DNA of 10,813 bases from Bacteroidota bacterium (GTDB taxonomy: Bacteria; Bacteroidota; Kryptoniia; Kryptoniales; JAKASW01): NCBI GenBank assembly GCA_021785235.1, contig JAJYGB010000277.1, forward strand, positions 1 through 10,813, written 5' to 3'. Within the stretch, counting starts at the first letter, position 1, and the number at the start of each line of letters is the position of its first letter. Position numbers and translations under genes: made by a program. Positions 1 to 8,502 of the stretch are shown here, in pieces. The notes beneath the pieces were generated by a model. It saw only the letters and a list, made by a program, of their open reading frames with translations. It was not told the DNA's origin and did no database searches.

Positions 1-668
1 TAAACGATGCCAGCTTTCATGAAGCTGAATTTCCCGTAGAACTCCGCTCCTTCCGGCGTGAACACATCCGCGGGGAGACCCGTTTTCTGGAACGTCTCTT
101 TCGGGAAGAGACCCTGGTATGCAACGTTGTGAATAGTGAAGACTGTTTTAATGTTCTTAAAGAATGGATCCTTGCTGTAAATCTTTTTCAGATAAACCGG
201 TACGAGACCGCTTTGCCAGTCGTTGCAGTGGATAATGTGAGGCGCCCAGCCGAGTCTTTTCAGAATTTCGAATATGCCCCGCGAGTAGAAGATGTACCGT
301 TCATCGTTGTCGGGATAGTCGCGTTTCGTTTTCGGATCCTGGTATATTCCCTGCCTTCCGAAAAATTCGGCGCTGTCGATAAAATATATCTGGACTTTCG
401 TCCGTTCACCGATTAGGAAGGATGATTTCACGTTGAGCTTGGCGATTTTTTTGCCGATCGGGATATCAATATCCTTCAATCTGATGATCTCGTGTATGCG
501 GAACTTCCTTTCGTTCACAAAACCGTATCGGGGAATGGCGAGCCGGACGTCATTTCCGATCTCTTTCATCGCCTGGGGAAGTGCGCTTGCGACGTCGGCG
601 AGTCCCCCTGTTTTCGCGAATGGGAAGACTTCGGAGGACAGAAACAAGACATTGAGGGGTTGCGTCAT
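1..668 (-). CDS. glgA: Glycogen synthase (ADP-glucose type), N-terminal part, runs off left edge
   Basis: Bacterial glycogen synthase of glycosyltransferase family 5, which adds glucose from ADP-glucose to the non-reducing end of alpha-1,4-glucan in the cytoplasm. About 222 residues are visible of a family usually near 480, so the C-terminal Rossmann domain lies beyond position 1. The start MTQPLNVLFLSSEVFPFAKT leads into the diagnostic KTGGLADV nucleotide-sugar loop (residues 19-26). Further family marks are HCNDWQSG (147-154) in the place of the usual HxHDWH region, and TIHN (178-181) followed by AYQGLFP. The ATG at 668 is the only sensible start: the nearby ATG at 678 is followed within two codons by a stop. 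No clear Shine-Dalgarno precedes it, as is common in Bacteroidota-like genomes. It is divergent from the next gene. Family assignment is secure; the frame is open to the window edge. Confidence 0.95.
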   Translation of the reverse strand, partial: MTQPLNVLFLSSEVFPFAKTGGLADVASALPQAMKEIGNDVRLAIPRYGFVNERKFRIHEIIRLKDIDIPIGKKIAKLNVKSSFLIGERTKVQIYFIDSAEFFGRQGIYQDPKTKRDYPDNDERYIFYSRGIFEILKRLGWAPHIIHCNDWQSGLVPVYLKKIYSKDPFFKNIKTVFTIHNVAYQGLFPKETFQKTGLPADVFTPEGAEFYGKFSFMKAGIV

Positions 669-693
669 CTTATACCATGGTTTGTTTGACCAA

Positions 694-722
694 AAAATAC
701 CAAAAAAACGCCTCACAATCAA
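694..722 (-). promoter_or_regulatory. Candidate promoter for glgA
   Basis: On the minus strand TTGATT (717-722) is followed after 17 nt by TATTTT (694-699), giving a start about 20 nt before the glgA ATG. The downstream element continues as TATTTTTTG, which also resembles the Bacteroidota -7 box TAnnTTTG with one extra T. This is pattern matching in an A/T-rich spacer and is not proof. Confidence 0.35.
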
Positions 723-754
723 TCTCATTTCCGTGCCACTTCATCTTGCATCAC

Positions 755-783
755 TTGGAGCGGTGGAATATATTCGTTAAAAT
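755..783 (+). promoter_or_regulatory. Candidate promoter for the six-gene unit
   Basis: TTGGAG (755-760), a 17-nt spacer, then TAAAAT (778-783), which matches five of six positions of the sigma-70 -10 box; the -35 match is weak. Transcription would begin near 790, leaving only about 10 nt before the ATG at 800 and no room for a Shine-Dalgarno. That agrees with none being visible there. Confidence 0.35.
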
Positions 784-799
784 CTAATCGGACCATCCA

Positions 800-2197
800 A
801 TGCAAATACAATTTATAGGCGCCGCGCAGACCGTCACCGGATCGATGCATCTGCTCGAGGCCAACGGCAAACGAATACTCCTCGAATGTGGATTCTATCA
901 GGGGAAGCGGGCGGAAAGCATTAGTATAAACAAGAACTTCAACTTCTTTCAGCCCGCCCAGATCGACGCCGTGGTCCTCTCTCACGCGCACATAGACCAC
1001 AGCGGTAACCTCCCGAACCTGGTCAAACAGGGATTCTCCGGACCGATATTCGCCACCCCGGCTACGCGCGATCTTGCCGGAATAATGCTCGTCGACAGCG
1101 GAAAGATCCAGGAGCAAGATGCCGAATTCCTGAATAAGAAACTCTTGAAGCGTGGCGAGCCGACGGTGCAGCCGATTTACAACACGGAAGATGCTCTCGC
1201 CGTGATGCCCTTATTCGTGTCGCTCTCCTATCACCGGGAAATGACTATCGCCGATGGAATCAAGCTTACCTTCCTTGACGCGGGCCACATACTCGGGAGC
1301 GCGATGGTACAGCTCCGCATTAACGACGACGGCGAGGAAAAGATAATTTTGTTCACCGGAGACCTTGGCAGGAAAGGGCTGCCGATTCTAAGAAACCCGG
1401 AGGTGGTCGAAGAGGCAGACACCCTCATTACCGAGAGCACCTATGGGGGCAGACACCACGACCCCATTCAAGGCATGCAGGCCAAGTTGCAGGAAGTCAT
1501 CCTCAGGACCGTGAGGAGAGGAGGCAAGGTGATAATACCCGCGTTCAGCGTTGAAAGAACGCAGGAAATAACCTATACCCTGCACCGGCTTTTCGATAGC
1601 AAGTCACTTCCGAGGATTCCGGTTTTTGTCGACAGCCCGCTTTCCGTCAACGCAACGGAGGTCTTCAGGCTTCACCCCGAATGTTTTAACAAAGATATTT
1701 TCAAGATGGTCCTTGCTCATGATGATCCCTTCGGGTTTGAATATATTAAGTATATCAGGCTGGTCGAGGATTCTAAGAAGCTGAACGATATGAAGGAGCC
1801 GATGGTAATAATCTCCGCCTCGGGTATGTGTGAAAGCGGCCGGATACTTCACCACCTCGCCAATAACGCCGGTAACCCGAACAACACGATCCTGATTGTA
1901 GGTTACCAGGCGCCCGACACTCTCGGCTGGAGAATTGCAAACCATTTTCCGACACTCAGAATCCTGGGTGATGAATATCCGTTGAAGGCAGAGGTCGTGG
2001 AAATGCACTCGTTTTCCGCGCACGCTGACCAGGATGACCTGCTGGAGTTTGCGGGAAACTTCGACAAGACCAGACTCCGTAATATCTTCCTGGTGCATGG
2101 GGAAGCGGAGGGCCAGCAGGCGCTCACTCAGTCTCTAACTCAGAACGGACTTAAAAACATTATATCCCCCAAGAAAGGAGACAGGTTCAACATTTGA
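800..2197 (+). CDS. Beta-CASP metallo-beta-lactamase RNase (CPSF73/YSH1-like)
   Basis: A 465-residue metallo-beta-lactamase-fold nuclease with the beta-CASP insertion and a C-terminal RMMBL segment, the family of RNA-processing endo/exonucleases related to CPSF73 and bacterial YSH1-like proteins. Two-zinc ligands are visible: HAHIDH (62-67), the GHILGSA histidine (H163), TGDLG aspartate (D188) and LVHGE histidine (H433). Beta-CASP marks are TESTYG (211-216, motif A), the AFSVERTQE stretch (248-256), SASGMCESGRILHH (339-352, motif B) and FSAHAD (405-410, motif C). The usual GYQAxGTLG(R) loop reads GYQAPDTLGW, a small deviation. The ATG at 800 places the conserved opening IQFIGAAQTVTGS at the N-terminus. 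It lacks the KH domain found in archaeal homologues. It heads a tightly packed unit and overlaps the next gene by 4 bp. Catalytic class is secure; the RNA substrate is unknown. Confidence 0.93.
   Translation: MQIQFIGAAQTVTGSMHLLEANGKRILLECGFYQGKRAESISINKNFNFFQPAQIDAVVLSHAHIDHSGNLPNLVKQGFSGPIFATPATRDLAGIMLVDSGKIQEQDAEFLNKKLLKRGEPTVQPIYNTEDALAVMPLFVSLSYHREMTIADGIKLTFLDAGHILGSAMVQLRINDDGEEKIILFTGDLGRKGLPILRNPEVVEEADTLITESTYGGRHHDPIQGMQAKLQEVILRTVRRGGKVIIPAFSVERTQEITYTLHRLFDSKSLPRIPVFVDSPLSVNATEVFRLHPECFNKDIFKMVLAHDDPFGFEYIKYIRLVEDSKKLNDMKEPMVIISASGMCESGRILHHLANNAGNPNNTILIVGYQAPDTLGWRIANHFPTLRILGDEYPLKAEVVEMHSFSAHADQDDLLEFAGNFDKTRLRNIFLVHGEAEGQQALTQSLTQNGLKNIISPKKGDRFNI
2172..2181 (+). promoter_or_regulatory. 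Shine-Dalgarno supporting the TTG start at 2194
   Basis: AGAAAGGAGA lies inside the end of the RNase gene, 12 nt before TTG at 2194. The spacing is long but it is the only such site here. With the TTGA overlap it supports a TTG start, which also puts the nucleotide-binding loop at the normal distance from the N-terminus. Confidence 0.5.
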
Positions 2198-3036
2198 AAA
2201 AGGTACTGATTACCGGAGGGTCCGGTCTCGTGGGAAGGTACGTCGCCAGGGATCTTTCGTCCGACTATGAAGTTGCCGTCGCCGACAAGACCGAACCGGA
2301 CTTCGACGTGAAGTTCTACAAGGTAGACGTAACCAGGAACGAGACATTCAAGGTTATAGAAGAGACATTCGATGCAGTCCTCCATCTCGCCGGGATACCT
2401 CACCCGCTGAACGACCCTGAGGAAACTGTTTTTCACGTAAATACTTTCGGCACTTTTAACACTCTTCAGTTCGCGGCGGCCAAAGGTGTACCCAAAGTGA
2501 TCCTGGCATCGAGCGAGTCGACACTTGGATTCGCGTTCGCGAGGAAGCCGCATAATCCACTCTACTTCCCTATCGACGAGCAACACCCGCTCGAGCCCCA
2601 GGATGCCTACGGATTGAGCAAGGTATGTTCCGAAGAAATATTGAAGAGCTTCTCCCGGGCGTACGGGATGCACACGATCTCTCTTCGCTTCCCGTGGATT
2701 TGGGTCCCGGAAGACAAGGAACGCCAGATGTATCGCAAACTCATCGCCGATTATCCGAATTGGTACAAGAACCTCTGGGCTTGGGTAAACGTTCACGACG
2801 TATCGCAGGCTTTCATCAAATCAATAGAATTCCGCGGCGACATGTTTGACCGGTTTTTCATCACCGCGGATGAGAATTGGACCGGCTTCCCGGCAGCGGA
2901 GCTGATCAGGAAATTCTACAAGGGGGTTCAGGTAGTGCATTCACTGGATGGGCCCAGGAGTCTGATCACGAGTGACCTCGCCAAGGTTGTCCTGAAATAC
3001 TCCCCCCAATACTCCGTGTCGGACATTTTCGACTGA
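2194..3036 (+). CDS. NAD(P)-dependent epimerase/dehydratase, extended SDR family
   Basis: A 280-residue extended short-chain dehydrogenase/reductase of the NAD-dependent sugar epimerase/dehydratase group. The Rossmann loop TGGSGLVG (G8, G11, G14) is at the N-terminus. D31 at the end of the second strand suggests NAD rather than NADP. VDVT at 44-47 and HLAG at 64-67 are typical of the family. The catalytic triad is present: ASSES (105-109), then Y139 and K143 in YGLSK. The last 80 residues form the variable substrate domain and do not identify the substrate; the family includes UDP-sugar epimerases, uronate dehydrogenases and reductases. The start is TTG, overlapping the RNase stop by 4 bp (TTGA). 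The stop overlaps the next ATG by 1 bp (TGATG), so translation is probably coupled at both ends. Fold and cofactor class are secure; specific activity is not. Confidence 0.88.
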   Translation: MKKVLITGGSGLVGRYVARDLSSDYEVAVADKTEPDFDVKFYKVDVTRNETFKVIEETFDAVLHLAGIPHPLNDPEETVFHVNTFGTFNTLQFAAAKGVPKVILASSESTLGFAFARKPHNPLYFPIDEQHPLEPQDAYGLSKVCSEEILKSFSRAYGMHTISLRFPWIWVPEDKERQMYRKLIADYPNWYKNLWAWVNVHDVSQAFIKSIEFRGDMFDRFFITADENWTGFPAAELIRKFYKGVQVVHSLDGPRSLITSDLAKVVLKYSPQYSVSDIFD

Positions 3037-4061
3037 TGCACCTTCTGATCGATACCGATGCCGGCGTGGACGACACGCTTGCCCTCGTCTACGCCGCGAG
3101 GTCGCCGGAAGCCCAGCTTGAAATGGTCACGACAGTCTCGGGAAATGTGCCGGTTCGCGAAGTAACGCAAAACGTATTGTACCTGAAAGAACTGCTCGGG
3201 CTCGAAGCTCCGGTCTTCTCCGGGGCGGAAGTTCCGCGAGCCCGGAAGCTTGTCATCGCACCCGAGGTCCACGGAGAGGACGGCGTCGGAGGCTACAGAC
3301 GTTCGCGCGGCATCCACGTCGGGAATTGGGAAACGAGAGACGCGGCGCAAAGGATAGTCAGCGCGGCAAACAAGTACGGTAAGAAGCTCACGATAGTCTC
3401 GCTTGGCCCGATGACAAACCTGGCAGATGCAGTCGGTATCGATGCCGACGCCATGCGCAAGGTAAGCGGCATTATTCAGATGGGGGGAGTTTTCGCGGGC
3501 TACGGAAACACGACAGAATTTACCGAGTTCAACATTTTTGTGGATCCCGAGGCCGCAGACTTCATCCTCGCAAATGGCGTGAGTGTAAAATTCGTCCCTC
3601 TGGATCTGACTGAGCGGCTGTTCTTGCCCCGTGGAATCGTGGAGCAGCTTTTCAAGTCATCTGAAACAAAGGATGGAAATCTGACGGATCTTATCCGGAA
3701 GGCGTTGCATTTTTATATTGGCTATCACCGGCGAAAAGATAAACTGGACGGCTGCTTCCTGCATGATCCGATCGCCGCAGCGGCGGCCCTCAATCCTGCG
3801 TGGTTCACCTTTGTTGATTCCTTTGTTTCCGTTGAGACGAAGGGAGATCTCACTTCTGGTATGACCATCGCCGACTTCAGGAAGAGACGGCAGGCGAAGA
3901 ACTCTGAGATTGCTGTCGGCTTTGACGCCCGGAAGTTTATGCGGGACTTCACGCGCAAAGTGTTCGGCATGGCGCTCGATTCTAACACCATAGAAAAGGA
4001 ATGCCTGGCAGGTCGTTTCTCTCAACCTTTCGACAACACTCTTCGTAAGTCAGCGCAATAG
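3036..4061 (+). CDS. Nucleoside hydrolase, IUNH family
   Basis: A 341-residue member of the inosine-uridine nucleoside N-ribohydrolase family, which splits ribonucleosides into base and ribose in salvage pathways. The N-terminal calcium/ribose site DTDAGVDD is intact (D6, D8, D12, D13). SGN (35-37), SLGPMTNLA (122-130), QMGGVF (148-153), the EFNIFVDPEAA segment (164-174) and LHDP (242-245, with the ribose-contacting Asp and neighbouring His) follow in family order. DLTSGMT (271-277) is the usual late motif. The chain is slightly longer than the common 310-320 residues because of a charged C-terminal tail. Its ATG shares one base with the preceding TGA, and its TAG directly abuts the next ATG. 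No signal peptide, so cytoplasmic. Purine or pyrimidine preference, or a modified nucleoside, cannot be read from sequence. An RNase upstream suggests, only loosely, nucleoside recycling. Confidence 0.92.
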   Translation: MHLLIDTDAGVDDTLALVYAARSPEAQLEMVTTVSGNVPVREVTQNVLYLKELLGLEAPVFSGAEVPRARKLVIAPEVHGEDGVGGYRRSRGIHVGNWETRDAAQRIVSAANKYGKKLTIVSLGPMTNLADAVGIDADAMRKVSGIIQMGGVFAGYGNTTEFTEFNIFVDPEAADFILANGVSVKFVPLDLTERLFLPRGIVEQLFKSSETKDGNLTDLIRKALHFYIGYHRRKDKLDGCFLHDPIAAAAALNPAWFTFVDSFVSVETKGDLTSGMTIADFRKRRQAKNSEIAVGFDARKFMRDFTRKVFGMALDSNTIEKECLAGRFSQPFDNTLRKSAQ

Positions 4062-4820
4062 ATGTCCATCGAATTCACAAACGTACAAAAGAGCTTTGGC
4101 GACGTAGTCGCACTTGACTCCATTTCATTTAAGATCAAGAAAGGCACAGCCAGCGGATACATAGGCCCGAACGGTGCGGGAAAAACCACGACCGCCCGCA
4201 TTATTGTCGGGCTGGAAAAAGCAGACGCCGGGACAGTAAGAGTAGCCGGACTGAACGCAGCGATGCAAAAAGCCGCCATCCAGAGGCGGGTCGGATACGT
4301 GCCTGAGTCACCGAAACTATACGAATCGCTCACGGCGCTGGAAACTGTGGCGATGGCTGCGTTGCTTCGAAATTACGGCAAGGCTAAGGCGACAAAGAAA
4401 CTTGAAATTTTGTCCGAGATATTTCTTTACAAGGACTTCCTCAAAAAACCCGTAAGCGGCCTCTCCAAGGGGACCAGACAGAAGATCGTATTGAGCCTTG
4501 CACTCCTCTTCAACCCCTCCCTCCTCGTGCTGGATGAGCCGACCGATGGGCTTGACGTTCAAGCGGTTGTGTCCCTGAAACAAGTGATCAAGACTTTCAC
4601 CGAACGTGGCGGCACCGTGTTTTACAGTTCACACCTGCTGGATATAGTCGAGGGGGTTTGCAGTGAAGTCTATTTCATACACCGCGGCAAAATCGCCGGC
4701 GAATTCAGGAGGGAAGAATTCGAGGGAAAAAGAGGCTATCTTGAGAATGCACTTGTTGAAAGTATCGGAACCAGTAACGAACAGGGCCTGATAGATGCAT
4801 TCTTTGAAGATGCGGTTTAG
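4062..4820 (+). CDS. ABC transporter ATP-binding protein, ABC-2 exporter type
   Basis: A 252-residue ABC nucleotide-binding subunit. Walker A is GPNGAGKTT (35-43). The Q-loop position carries E82 in GYVPESPKLYESLT, a form frequent in ABC-2-type exporters. The signature is LSKGT (134-138) instead of LSGGQ, also usual in that subgroup. Walker B is LLVLDEPTDGLD (154-165), and the switch histidine is H191 in SSH. All catalytic positions are therefore present. The ATG follows the previous stop with no gap, and the end overlaps the next gene by 26 bp (11 bp with the alternative start). A membrane permease would be expected beside it, but neither neighbour is one: upstream is a soluble hydrolase and downstream an outer-membrane barrel. 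It must use a permease encoded elsewhere, or its partner has been lost. The family is certain; cargo unknown. Confidence 0.93.
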   Translation: MSIEFTNVQKSFGDVVALDSISFKIKKGTASGYIGPNGAGKTTTARIIVGLEKADAGTVRVAGLNAAMQKAAIQRRVGYVPESPKLYESLTALETVAMAALLRNYGKAKATKKLEILSEIFLYKDFLKKPVSGLSKGTRQKIVLSLALLFNPSLLVLDEPTDGLDVQAVVSLKQVIKTFTERGGTVFYSSHLLDIVEGVCSEVYFIHRGKIAGEFRREEFEGKRGYLENALVESIGTSNEQGLIDAFFEDAV

Positions 4821-6675
4821 CCTTGTCGTCATCATATTATTCTATGCCACTTCAAACGCCTGCTCACAAATAGAAAAGACAGCTAACGGTTTGCCCGGCG
4901 ACTCACTCCTTGCCGGTTTCAATCAGACTCTCAGTACATTGAACTGGATAGGAAATGTTGAAAAGGATTGGGCCACGAATAATTTTGCGGTTTCTGTGAA
5001 TGAGAATTTCCAATCTGTGATGATCAAATCTTCGCCAAATCTGATTCGGGACGTGCAGAATTTTTCCGGCCAAATCAACCGTAGAGTCACGGGCGATTTT
5101 TGGGGGTTCGGCGCGTTTCAGTCGAACTACGTAAGCGATAACAGGCAGATTGGGCTTAACTCCGTCGGTACATCCCAACTTCTGGGCGGCCTCTTTTTCT
5201 CGGACGGTCAGGATTCCATTCTCGGCGGAGCGGGAAACAAATGGGACCGGCAAGCCGGAGTGAACAACAGTGGTTTCACATACACGCTGAACGGTGCGGG
5301 GACATTTACCCCCCTCCGCGGGAGTGAGTTCATACCCTTTTTCGCGATCCACGACGAGCAGATTCTTCCCCGGAGAAACTTCGACAGAAACATAGGGATG
5401 ATTTATGGCCAGATCTTTTCGCCGGAGGCACTGATCAGATTCAATGGTGCCTATACGGCACAGCTTAGAGACTTCTTTTTCCCGGCCGATTCCGCTGTTC
5501 AAAGCCTGTATGATGTAACGAACAACATACAGGACAGAAGCGAGGACAAGACTTCCTTTGCGGCAACCATCCTGATGCCTGTCTGGTTTTTTGACCTGAA
5601 GGGCCAGGCAACCTACGCACAGCGTCAGATTGATTTCACTTACAGGTACAAGCCCGCCATCCTTTCCGGCACTCTTTACGATACGCGGATCAGGACCTCC
5701 AATTTCAACATCAACGGTAATCTCATTACAGATTTCGGAAAAGATACGCTGATCATAACCATGGAGCATAATGAACGTTCCGAGACCCATACCGTCATCA
5801 ACGCAATCCTGACCAATCCGTTTACCGAACAACAATCTGCTGATCAATCTCAACTTAATAACCTGGGAACCAGGAACACTCTTACCGGACAATTATTCTT
5901 CCATCTCGGCCCCAACTCTCTGGTCGTGACTGGACTCGCTTCCCTGTTTCGCTACGATACTCCGAGTAACCTCAACTACGACGATCGCGACGAGCTGACC
6001 AACACCGTCTCTATCGAGTTTAACCATGAGTTCAGCCCTTCATTCAACGCCGGATTCGGAGTGGAAGCCGACTTGATCCACATGGTCTACATTGAGTCCC
6101 AACGCAGCGCGAACAACAACAGGAATTTCATTTACAGGTTCTTTCCCACGATAAGCTATTCCGACAGGAACCTGGTATCCTTCAACAGGTTCGAAGTGCT
6201 TGCAAACTACACGGTCTACGACTATGAGGCCTTTTCACAGATTCACAGCTTCTCATTCCGGCAGGCGTCGTTTCTCGACTCCACAACGGTCAACCTGACA
6301 CGGAAGCTTTCACTCTTTTTCCTTGGCAACGTCAAGCTCTACTCGAGAGGTGAGCTCTACTGGTCGAGCTTCTCGGAGTTTCCGTTGAACTACTTCGTGG
6401 ACCGGACTCTCTGGCTTTCACTTTCCTACCTCGCCGGCAACTTGAGCTATGCCGTTGGGTACAAATATCTTTCACTGACACAGTACAATTACACCACGGC
6501 CAAAGACATGCGGTTTGCTTCTCAAATAACCAATTCGGGGCCGACAGCCACAATCTCAGCCAGTTTCTCACGCCTGGAAGTGATGATGACAGGGTGGTAC
6601 CAGGTCTCATGGCAACTTTTGCAATACCAGACCGTTTATCCTAACTTCGAAATAACAGCGAAGTACAGAATCTGA
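4795..6675 (+). CDS. Outer-membrane beta-barrel protein, function unknown
   Basis: A 626-residue protein with an N-terminal secretion signal (MRFSLVVIILFYATSNA then CSQ; cleavage probably just after SNA) and a body of alternating aromatic, polar and hydrophobic strands rich in Asn, Ser, Tyr and Phe. No lipobox is convincing, although a Cys follows the core. From about residue 60 to the end the pattern is that of amphipathic transmembrane strands, as in large Bacteroidota/Ignavibacteria barrels; the chain ends EITAKYRI. No plug domain or TonB box was recognised, and no named family can be assigned. The start could be ATG 4795 (MHSLKMRF, chosen because it gives a more basic n-region) or ATG 4810 (overlap with the ABC gene falls from 26 to 11 bp). 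Overlap with the ABC ATPase gene suggests linked expression. A long minus-strand reading frame inside it is a shadow. Confidence 0.82.
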   Translation: MHSLKMRFSLVVIILFYATSNACSQIEKTANGLPGDSLLAGFNQTLSTLNWIGNVEKDWATNNFAVSVNENFQSVMIKSSPNLIRDVQNFSGQINRRVTGDFWGFGAFQSNYVSDNRQIGLNSVGTSQLLGGLFFSDGQDSILGGAGNKWDRQAGVNNSGFTYTLNGAGTFTPLRGSEFIPFFAIHDEQILPRRNFDRNIGMIYGQIFSPEALIRFNGAYTAQLRDFFFPADSAVQSLYDVTNNIQDRSEDKTSFAATILMPVWFFDLKGQATYAQRQIDFTYRYKPAILSGTLYDTRIRTSNFNINGNLITDFGKDTLIITMEHNERSETHTVINAILTNPFTEQQSADQSQLNNLGTRNTLTGQLFFHLGPNSLVVTGLASLFRYDTPSNLNYDDRDELTNTVSIEFNHEFSPSFNAGFGVEADLIHMVYIESQRSANNNRNFIYRFFPTISYSDRNLVSFNRFEVLANYTVYDYEAFSQIHSFSFRQASFLDSTTVNLTRKLSLFFLGNVKLYSRGELYWSSFSEFPLNYFVDRTLWLSLSYLAGNLSYAVGYKYLSLTQYNYTTAKDMRFASQITNSGPTATISASFSRLEVMMTGWYQVSWQLLQYQTVYPNFEITAKYRI

Positions 6676-6683
6676 TCACTGAA

Positions 6684-7097
6684 ATGCACAAACATATTAC
6701 CATGAAATCGAAAAGCACGACACTCAAAGAAGCCGAAGGGAAACTGAAAGCAATCCTGGACAGGTTGAAAGTTTCCGAATCAGAGAAGCACAACCTCCTT
6801 GTAGCCGCGAGCGAAGCGGTGAACAATGCGATCTCCCATGGCAACAAGAACGACCCTGAAAAAAATGTGACACTCGACGTGGAGTACAACGACAACGTCA
6901 TCGTCATTTCGGTCGAGGACGAAGGCGGCGGTTTCAATCCCGACAGTATCCCGGACCCTCTGCTCCCTGAGAACCTCCTCAAACCGAGTGGAAGAGGAAT
7001 TCACATCATAAAATCGCTCATGGACCGGGTCGACTTCGAGTTTACGCCTCGCGGCACAAAGGTCATAATGCGGCTGAAAATCGGCGAACTGGCCTGA
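6684..7097 (+). CDS. RsbW-like serine kinase / anti-sigma regulatory ATPase
   Basis: A 137-residue protein of the GHKL (HATPase_c_2) group that includes the anti-sigma factor kinases RsbW and SpoIIAB. The N-box is SEAVNNAISHGN (43-54; E44, N47, N48), the G1 box is DEGGGF (79-84), and the G2 box is SGRGIHIIK (102-110), preceded by ENLLKP, an arrangement common in Chlorobi/Ignavibacteria homologues. In the known systems such proteins bind a sigma factor and phosphorylate a STAS-domain antagonist. No sigma factor, STAS protein or PP2C phosphatase is encoded in this window, so partners are unknown. It starts 8 bp after the beta-barrel stop, so it is probably the last gene of the same transcript. 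ATG 6702 (residue 7, MKSKSTT) is an equally possible start; neither has a Shine-Dalgarno. Family secure, biological target unknown. Confidence 0.88.
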   Translation: MHKHITMKSKSTTLKEAEGKLKAILDRLKVSESEKHNLLVAASEAVNNAISHGNKNDPEKNVTLDVEYNDNVIVISVEDEGGGFNPDSIPDPLLPENLLKPSGRGIHIIKSLMDRVDFEFTPRGTKVIMRLKIGELA

Positions 7098-7148
7098 GCT
7101 TTTCCCCTCGCCCCCTCCACAACACATCCGACCGCACGAATCAGGAAA

Positions 7149-7200
7149 TAAAAATCCCGATGGCGTCGACCTTCATCACTCTGAAGGGCATCATCGGGAC
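7149..7200 (-). terminator. Intrinsic terminator after mdh
   Basis: Read on the minus strand, an outer stem of 8 bp (CCCGATG-type arms at 7155-7162 and 7192-7199) encloses an inner 5-bp hairpin (7171-7175 with 7182-7186, loop TCACTC) and is followed directly by TTTTTATTT. It begins 30 nt beyond the mdh stop. On the plus strand there is no T-run after the stem, so it is a poor terminator for the rightward six-gene unit, whose end is 57 nt away; no other terminator for that unit was seen. Confidence 0.8.
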
Positions 7201-7229
7201 AGTTTCAAAAAAGTACCTGTGCTTCTGGA

Positions 7230-8168
<939 letters not shown>

Positions 8169-8175
8169 TCAAAAA

Positions 8176-8445
8176 TTAATTCTTGCTCGCGCTCAGAGGA
8201 ATTACGCTTACTTTTTTTCTTATTCTTCTATATGTTTCAAACTTAACTACACCGTCGCTTAAGGCGAATAGGCTGTCATCTTTCCCCACGCCGACATTGT
8301 CGCCGGGGAGAATCTTCGTCCCGCGCTGCCGCACAATTATACTTCCCGCGGTTATCTTCTCTCCGCCGAAAGTCTTGACGCCCAACCGCTGCGAATTGCT
8401 GTCGCGCCCGTTCCTGGAACTACCGCCGCCTTTTTTGTGTGCCAT
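8176..8445 (-). CDS. rpmA: 50S ribosomal protein L27
   Basis: An 89-residue L27, the large-subunit protein whose flexible N-terminus reaches the peptidyl-transferase centre. The sequence [20 protein letters not shown] is the standard mature N-terminus, without the cleavable extension found in Firmicutes. KTFGGE (24-29), [13 protein letters not shown] (36-48) and [12 protein letters not shown] (51-62) follow in family order. An AGGAG site sits 6 nt before the ATG. The usual partner rplU lies upstream, but separated by an unusually repeat-rich 187-bp spacer, and mdh follows after 19 bp. Confidence 0.98.
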   Translation of the reverse strand: MAHKKGGGSSRNGRDSNSQRLGVKTFGGEKITAGSIIVRQRGTKILPGDNVGVGKDDSLFALSDGVVKFETYRRIRKKVSVIPLSASKN

Positions 8446-8502
8446 GAAATACTCCTAACTATAATTTCGTTAAACTCAAGTCTTGCAATTGGATCCGCGG
8501 AA

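Noticed and set aside
669..799. Short plus-strand frame extending across the glgA-RNase spacer (433-780)
   Set aside because: It is mostly the antisense of glgA and has no initiation signal or recognisable product.
4903..5892. 329-codon minus-strand open frame inside the beta-barrel gene
   Set aside because: It is antisense to a gene with a clear signal peptide and strand pattern, lacks recognisable domains and looks like a codon-structure shadow.
7098..7229. Terminator for the rightward six-gene unit
   Set aside because: The only strong hairpin has its T-run on the minus strand; on the plus strand it is followed by CAGTTTC, so it was assigned to mdh.
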